In this document: positions 59,767-64,000 of the stretch, piece by piece
Layout of the letters: each line of letters begins with the position of its first letter
Numbering within the stretch: the stretch's first letter is position 1
NCBI RefSeq assembly: GCF_048060115.1
Contig: NZ_JBHMIM010000010.1
Span: 71,635-135,634, forward strand
Direction of reading: 5' to 3'
DNA from: Micromonospora_E sp048060115
GTDB lineage: Bacteria; Actinomycetota; Actinomycetes; Mycobacteriales; Micromonosporaceae
DNA length: 64,000 nt
Translations under genes and position numbers: made by a program
Notes under the pieces: model-generated
The model's database searches: none
The model's input: only the letters and a program-made list of their open reading frames with translations
What the model was told of the DNA's origin: nothing

Positions 59767-61367
59767 GATACGAAATCCTGGGGTCGATGGCGGAGCGCTT
59801 CGACGAGGTGCTCACCCCGGCCGCGCTGGAGTTCCTGGTCGCCCTGGACGGCGAGTTCGCCGCCCACCGGGTGGCGCTGCTGGACACCCGACGGGCCCGG
59901 CGGGCCCGGTTCGCCTCCGGTCAGCTGCCCGACTTCCTGCCGGAGACCGCACACATCCGCGCCGACGAGTCCTGGCAGGTGGCGCCGGCCGCACCCGGCC
60001 TGGTCGACCGGCGAGTGGAGATCACCGGCCCGACCGACCGGAAGATGACCGTCAACGCGCTGAACTCGGGCGCCAAGGTGTGGCTGGCCGACTTCGAGGA
60101 CGCCACCAGCCCGACCTGGCACAACGTCATCGGCGGGCAGCTCAACCTGATGGACGCCCTGGACCGGCGGATCGACTTCACCGACGAACGCGGCAAGCGG
60201 TACGCGCTCGGCGAGCACCTGGCCACCATCGTGGTCCGCCCGCGCGGCTGGCACCTGGTGGAGAAGGGCATCGTCGTCGACGGCCGGCCGATCTCGGCCA
60301 GCCTGGTCGACTTCGGGCTGTACTTCTTCCACTGTGCCCGTCGGCAGCTCGCCGCCGGTGCCGGCCCGTACTTCTACCTGCCGAAGCTGGAGAGTCACCG
60401 CGAGGCGCGGCTGTGGAACAAGGTGTTCGTCTTCGCCCAGCGCTACGTCGGCCTGCCACCGGGCACCATCCGGGCGACGACGCTGATCGAGACGATCACC
60501 GCCGCGTTCGAGATGGAGGAGATTCTCTACGAGCTGCGGGAGCACTCCGCCGGGCTGAACGCCGGCCGGTGGGACTACATCTTCAGCGTGATCAAGAACT
60601 TCGGGCAGTGGCCGGACTTCGTGCTGCCGGACCGGGCCGAGGTGAGCATGACCGTGCCGTTCATGCGGGCGTACACCGAACTGCTGGTCCGGACCTGCCA
60701 CCGGCGCGGCGCACACGCCATCGGCGGGATGGCCGCCTTCATCCCCAGCCGGGACCCGCAGGTCAACGAGGCCGCGTTGGGCAAGGTGCGGGCGGACAAG
60801 CAGCGCGAAGCCGGCGACGGCTTCGACGGCTCCTGGGTGGCCCATCCGGGCCTGGTGCCGACCTGCCGGGACGTCTTCGACGCCGTGCTCGGCGACCGGC
60901 CGCACCAGGTCGACCGGCACCGTGACGACGTGGCGGTGACCGCGACCGACCTGCTCGCCGTCGACAAGACCCCGGGCCAGGTGAGCGCGGCCGGCGTCCG
61001 CTCGAACGTCGCGGTGGCGCTGCGGTACGTCGACGCCTGGCTGGGCGGTGCCGGCGCGGTGGCGCTGTGGAACCTGATGGAGGACGCCGCCACCGCCGAA
61101 ATCGCCCGCTGCCAGGTGTGGCAGTGGCTGCACCACGGCATGCCGCTGGCCGACGGCGGCTGCGTCACCGAGGACCTTGTCCGGTCGATCCTCGCCGAGG
61201 AGCTGACCGACCTGGTCGACGGGCGCGACGGCGCGGACCGCGACCGCGCCGAGGCGGCGGCCCGGATCGTCGAGGAGACGGCGCTCGGCGAGGACCTGCC
61301 GGCGTTCTTCACCACCGACGCGTACGCCCGGCACCTGTCGCCCGCCGGATCGGCAGACCGGCCCTGA
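59763..61367 (+). CDS. aceB: Malate synthase A
   Basis: The 534-residue enzyme shows VWLADFEDATSPTW, the acid-rich strand, YFYLPKLESHREARLW, IRATTLIETITAAFEMEEILYELREHSAGLNAGRWDY in sections, and DGSWVAHPGLV, all typical of class A malate synthases. It condenses glyoxylate with acetyl-CoA to malate. The GTG at 59763 overlaps aceA. It provides carbon assimilation from acetyl-CoA, which the catabolic island would produce. Confidence 0.97.
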
Positions 61368-61465
61368 CGCCGGTGATCTGCGGACACCCGCTTCCACCCT
61401 GGACTCCGGTGCCGGGTCGGCCACCGACATCGACATCGCCGCCGCGAGCGCGGATGCGGCCGTGC

Positions 61466-62251
61466 CTACCCGCTGGCGCTGAGTTGGGCGAACGCCGCAG
61501 GGTCGTGAGCGGAGAAGATCGTCAGGTCTGCCGCCGCGCGGGCCCGCAGTTCCGTGAGGCGGGCATGGTTCTCGCGCACCGTGGCGGGGTCGTAGGCGAT
61601 GAGGGTCTCCAACGCCCGCAGGGCGAACGGCACACCGCCACGCCCGTCGATGCTGCCCGGGTGGAAGAACGCGTCACCGGCGTGGAGCAGCCAGCGGTCA
61701 CCTCTGTCGACTGCGACGCAGGCGTGGCCCCGGGTGTGACCGGGCAGCGGAATCAGGACGATCCCGGGCGCGATCTCTTCCAGAGGCTTCGCCGCAGCGA
61801 ATCCCCGCCACGGCTCGCCCGTGACGCCGTGTTCGACGATGCGCGGACCGTACGCCCACTGGGCCGGGCGAAACCGACGCCGCTCGCGCAAGGTCGGCGG
61901 GGTCCGGGCACCGAGCACCTCGTCGGCGGTGGTGTGCACGGTCGCGTGCGGAAAATCGGAGAGGCCGCCGATGTGGTCGGCGTCGAAGTGGGTGACGACG
62001 ATGTGCCGTACGTCGTCGCGCCGCAGCCCGAGGCGCTCGACCTGCCGTGCGGCTGTCTCGTCGGGGTCGAGCACAGGTCGTACGACGAACCGCGCCGGAC
62101 CGATGCGACGTCCCGGGTTGGCGATGTCGTCGAGTCCGTGGCCGGTGTCGACGAGGACCAGCCCGTTGTCGGTCTCGATGAGCAGCACATGGCACACCAG
62201 CGGCGCGGCGGGCAGGCGCATGGTCCCGCAGTTGAGGTGGTGAACCTTCAC
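61466..62251 (-). CDS. Metallo-beta-lactamase-fold hydrolase
   Basis: The 261-residue protein has the MBL fold with THFDADHIGG (His88, Asp90, Asp92, His93), a variant of HxHxDH in which the second His is Asp, PLPGHTRGHACVAV and LHAGDAFFHPG. The lactonase-like N-terminus (MKVHHLNCGTM) recalls AHL lactonases, but the altered metal motif makes the substrate uncertain. It stands alone on the minus strand with aceB converging on it. Confidence 0.85.
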   Translation of the reverse strand: MKVHHLNCGTMRLPAAPLVCHVLLIETDNGLVLVDTGHGLDDIANPGRRIGPARFVVRPVLDPDETAARQVERLGLRRDDVRHIVVTHFDADHIGGLSDFPHATVHTTADEVLGARTPPTLRERRRFRPAQWAYGPRIVEHGVTGEPWRGFAAAKPLEEIAPGIVLIPLPGHTRGHACVAVDRGDRWLLHAGDAFFHPGSIDGRGGVPFALRALETLIAYDPATVRENHARLTELRARAAADLTIFSAHDPAAFAQLSASG

Positions 62252-62441
62252 TGTGCCTCCATGGGTCGGCTGGCAGCAGTCGGTACCAGCCCGAGAGGCG
62301 AGTATTTCCTATCTGGCCGCTGCGCCCGTACGTGACCATCGCCACCGTGCTCATCCCGGCCCGGCGACATACGGCAGCCGGGACGTCGGTGTGGCCGAAC
62401 CGGACGGGCCGGCCACACCGACGGTCCTGCAGGAGGACGGA

Positions 62442-63293
62442 TCAGGTTGCGCAGATCGCGTACACCCGGGTGTACCAGTTGCCGGCGATCCCGGTCGGGT
62501 CCTCCAGCGCGAGGTCGACGGCGGAGGTCAGCGCGGCGTCCGGGTAGACGCCGGTGTGGATGGCCTGGCCAACCCCGCCGGTGATCTCGGTGCCGAGGCC
62601 GTGCAGCCGCTTGCCGGCCGGGCACGCCGCACCGACCACCTTGTCGGCGGAGTTGACCGCCGAGGTCGCAGTGACCAGTTGGAGTCCAGGCAGCGGGTTG
62701 GCGCAGACGCCGTACGACCAGAGGCTCCAGCTTCCGGCGAAGCCGGCCTCGTCCTCGTAGCCGGTGACCGTGGCGCTGGTGAGCGTCGTACTCGGCCGCA
62801 GGTCGTCGAGCACCGCGTTGCCGGCACCGTTGGTGGTGCGGGCACCGACGCTGATCAGCTGCTTGCCGGCCGGGCAGCTCGCCGTCGCGGTCTTGTAGTT
62901 GTTCGAGTTGCTGGCCGTCTGGAAGCTGATGTACTCCAGACCGGCCGGGGCCTGACCACAGATGCCGTACGCGTGCACCCGCCAGGATCCGGCGTAGGCG
63001 CCGTTCTCCGCCGCCCCGGCGGCGAACCGGTCGCTGCTGCCGAGCGCCTGCAGCCGGGTGAACCCGACCTGCCGGCCGCCGCCGTTGATGAAGCCGCCGC
63101 CGCCGAGGATCCGGGTGCCCGCCGGGCAGACTGCCAACGCTTCCTTGCCGCTGGTCGAGTCGGACGCGCTGACGCCGCTGACGAAGACCAGGCCGGGCAC
63201 CGCCGAGGCCGGAGCGGCCACGGCCACCCCGACCAGCGTGCTGCCCGCCACCATCAGCGCGGCCAGTACGAGTCGTGCAAGTCGATTCTTCAC
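62442..63293 (-). CDS. Secreted protein with three tandem cysteine-containing repeats
   Basis: The 283-residue protein has a Sec signal peptide (VKNRLARLVLAALMVAGSTL, cleavage near APASA). The mature part is three copies of about 80-85 residues, each with a CPAGtriLGGG-like segment (CPAGTRILGGG, CPAGKQLISVG, CPAGKRLHGLG) and a GSWrvhaYGIC-like segment (GSWRVHAYGICG, GSWSLWSYGVCA, GNWYTRVYAICA). Two cysteines per repeat probably form a disulfide. The repeats resemble those in other actinomycete exported proteins of unknown function. GGGAGA precedes the GTG. Confidence 0.85.
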   Translation of the reverse strand: MKNRLARLVLAALMVAGSTLVGVAVAAPASAVPGLVFVSGVSASDSTSGKEALAVCPAGTRILGGGGFINGGGRQVGFTRLQALGSSDRFAAGAAENGAYAGSWRVHAYGICGQAPAGLEYISFQTASNSNNYKTATASCPAGKQLISVGARTTNGAGNAVLDDLRPSTTLTSATVTGYEDEAGFAGSWSLWSYGVCANPLPGLQLVTATSAVNSADKVVGAACPAGKRLHGLGTEITGGVGQAIHTGVYPDAALTSAVDLALEDPTGIAGNWYTRVYAICAT

Positions 63294-63397
63294 TGTGCTC
63301 TCCCTTGTCGTGGGATCTGACACAGGTGAGAACACGACGTGGCCCGGCCGCCAACAACTTTTCGATGATCCTCTGTGGGCGCGGCGCTACGGACAGG

Positions 63398-63808
63398 TCA
63401 CTGCGGCTGGGCGACGTTGACCAGCCATCCGACGCCGAACTTGTCGACGCACATGCCGTACAGGTCGCCCCACATCTGCTTCTCGAACGGCATGGCGACC
63501 GTGCCGCCGTCGGACAGCTGCTCCCACACCTGTTCGAGGCCCTCGCCGGGATCGCCGCTGAGGCTGCAGGTGACGGTGTCACCCGGGTTGTACGGCATCC
63601 CGGGGGCGGTGTCGGACGCCATCAGCGTGTAGCCCCGCTCGGTGGTGAGCGACGCGTGCATCACCTTGTCGGCGACGGCGGGCTCGGTCGAGCCGAACTC
63701 GGCGAACGTGTTGATCCGCAACTCGCCGCCGAACACCGAGTGGTAGAACTCCATCGCCTCGCGGGCGTTGCCGTCGAACGTGAGGTACGGGTTGAGTCGG
63801 GACGTCAT
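63398..63808 (-). CDS. VOC-superfamily (PhnB-like) protein
   Basis: The 136-residue protein reads RLNPYLTFDGNAREAMEFYHSVFGG and later DGGTVAMPFEKQMWGDLYGMCVDKFGVGWLVN, the PhnB/3-demethylubiquinone-like branch of the VOC fold. The function of this branch is generally unknown; some bind metals or antibiotics. The ATG at 63808 is clear. Confidence 0.9.
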   Translation of the reverse strand: MTSRLNPYLTFDGNAREAMEFYHSVFGGELRINTFAEFGSTEPAVADKVMHASLTTERGYTLMASDTAPGMPYNPGDTVTCSLSGDPGEGLEQVWEQLSDGGTVAMPFEKQMWGDLYGMCVDKFGVGWLVNVAQPQ

Positions 63809-63965
63809 CGCAGGTCTCCCCGTTGACTGGTGAACATGTCACCTCGGACGCTAGACCAACCCACCGACACTGGGGCCCGTCGGCGCGGCAGACACCCCGC
63901 AGAGGGTAGCTGACTGTTGGCGCTCCGGACATCTATGGCGCTCTTGAAGCTGCTATGATGCTGGC

Positions 63966-64000
63966 GTGAACCTCAAGGAGTGGGCAGCGTCGACCGGCAT
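63966..64000 (+). CDS. 5' end of a gene, possibly an IS607-type recombinase or HTH protein (cut by window)
   Basis: GTG at 63966 opens VNLKEWAASTG before the window ends. The pattern resembles the N-terminus of the MerR-like HTH of IS607-family serine recombinases, which commonly begin with a short KEWA/AEWA stretch. Eleven codons are too few for certainty. The preceding 150 bp contain no gene. Confidence 0.4.
   Translation, partial: MNLKEWAASTG

Overview
The window is chromosomal DNA of a high-GC Gram-positive actinomycete, most likely a Micromonosporaceae-type soil or marine organism. This rests on very GC-rich codon use, many GTG starts, overlapping GTGA/ATGA gene junctions, an XRE/DUF397 regulator pair, an ECF42-type sigma factor with its DGPF partner, a B12-riboswitch-controlled class I ribonucleotide reductase, LLM-type (often F420-dependent) oxidoreductases, and ramB facing aceA-aceB. 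The family assignment is inference. No rRNA, tRNA, CRISPR array or prophage was recognised.

Layout. 0-5 kb: a hypothetical protein, a PLP dehydratase, a DUF1906 glycoside-hydrolase-like protein with a secreted partner, a 31-bp perfect palindrome and an Hsp70-like gene remnant. 5-7.8 kb: a frameshifted PfkB sugar kinase, a GT4 glycosyltransferase and an orphan PemK/MazF-type toxin. 7.8-15.8 kb: a secreted PL11 rhamnogalacturonan lyase divergent from a complete five-gene Opp/Dpp-type ABC importer. 15.8-17.7 kb: three small regulatory genes.

17.7-43.9 kb is the main feature: an apparently undescribed CoA-dependent catabolic island. It holds two acyl-CoA dehydrogenases, an acyl-CoA ligase, two enoyl-CoA-hydratase-fold proteins, several MaoC/hotdog proteins, a CitE-type lyase, a CaiB-type CoA-transferase, an MmgE/PrpD protein, an Ltp2-like thiolase homologue without the thiolase cysteine plus its DUF35 partner, a triple-RidA protein, two LLM oxidoreductases, a nitronate-monooxygenase-like protein, an Asp/Glu-racemase-fold protein, a Tau/Ssu/Nrt-type ABC importer, an MFS transporter and a FadR-type GntR regulator. 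The genes fall into five tightly packed transcription units. Each has a GTC-N-GAC palindrome (AAGTCWGACTT-like; degenerate in two cases) in its promoter region, which argues for one regulon, most simply controlled by the GntR protein. Together the genes would import an organic acid, activate it to a CoA ester, oxidise and hydrate it, and cleave it by retro-aldol and lyase steps. The substrate cannot be read from the sequence.

43.9-64 kb is mostly housekeeping and regulation: the ECF42/DGPF pair with a matching promoter, a PadR regulator with an 18-bp perfect palindrome upstream, a cobalamin riboswitch followed by nrdA-nrdB, an MFS transporter, a CopC-like protein, an iron-box-preceded siderophore-interacting protein, a pair of membrane SPFH proteins, a nitroreductase remnant, ramB divergent from aceA-aceB (glyoxylate shunt), a metallo-beta-lactamase-fold hydrolase, a secreted triple-repeat protein, a VOC protein, and at the right edge the first codons of a possible IS607-type recombinase.
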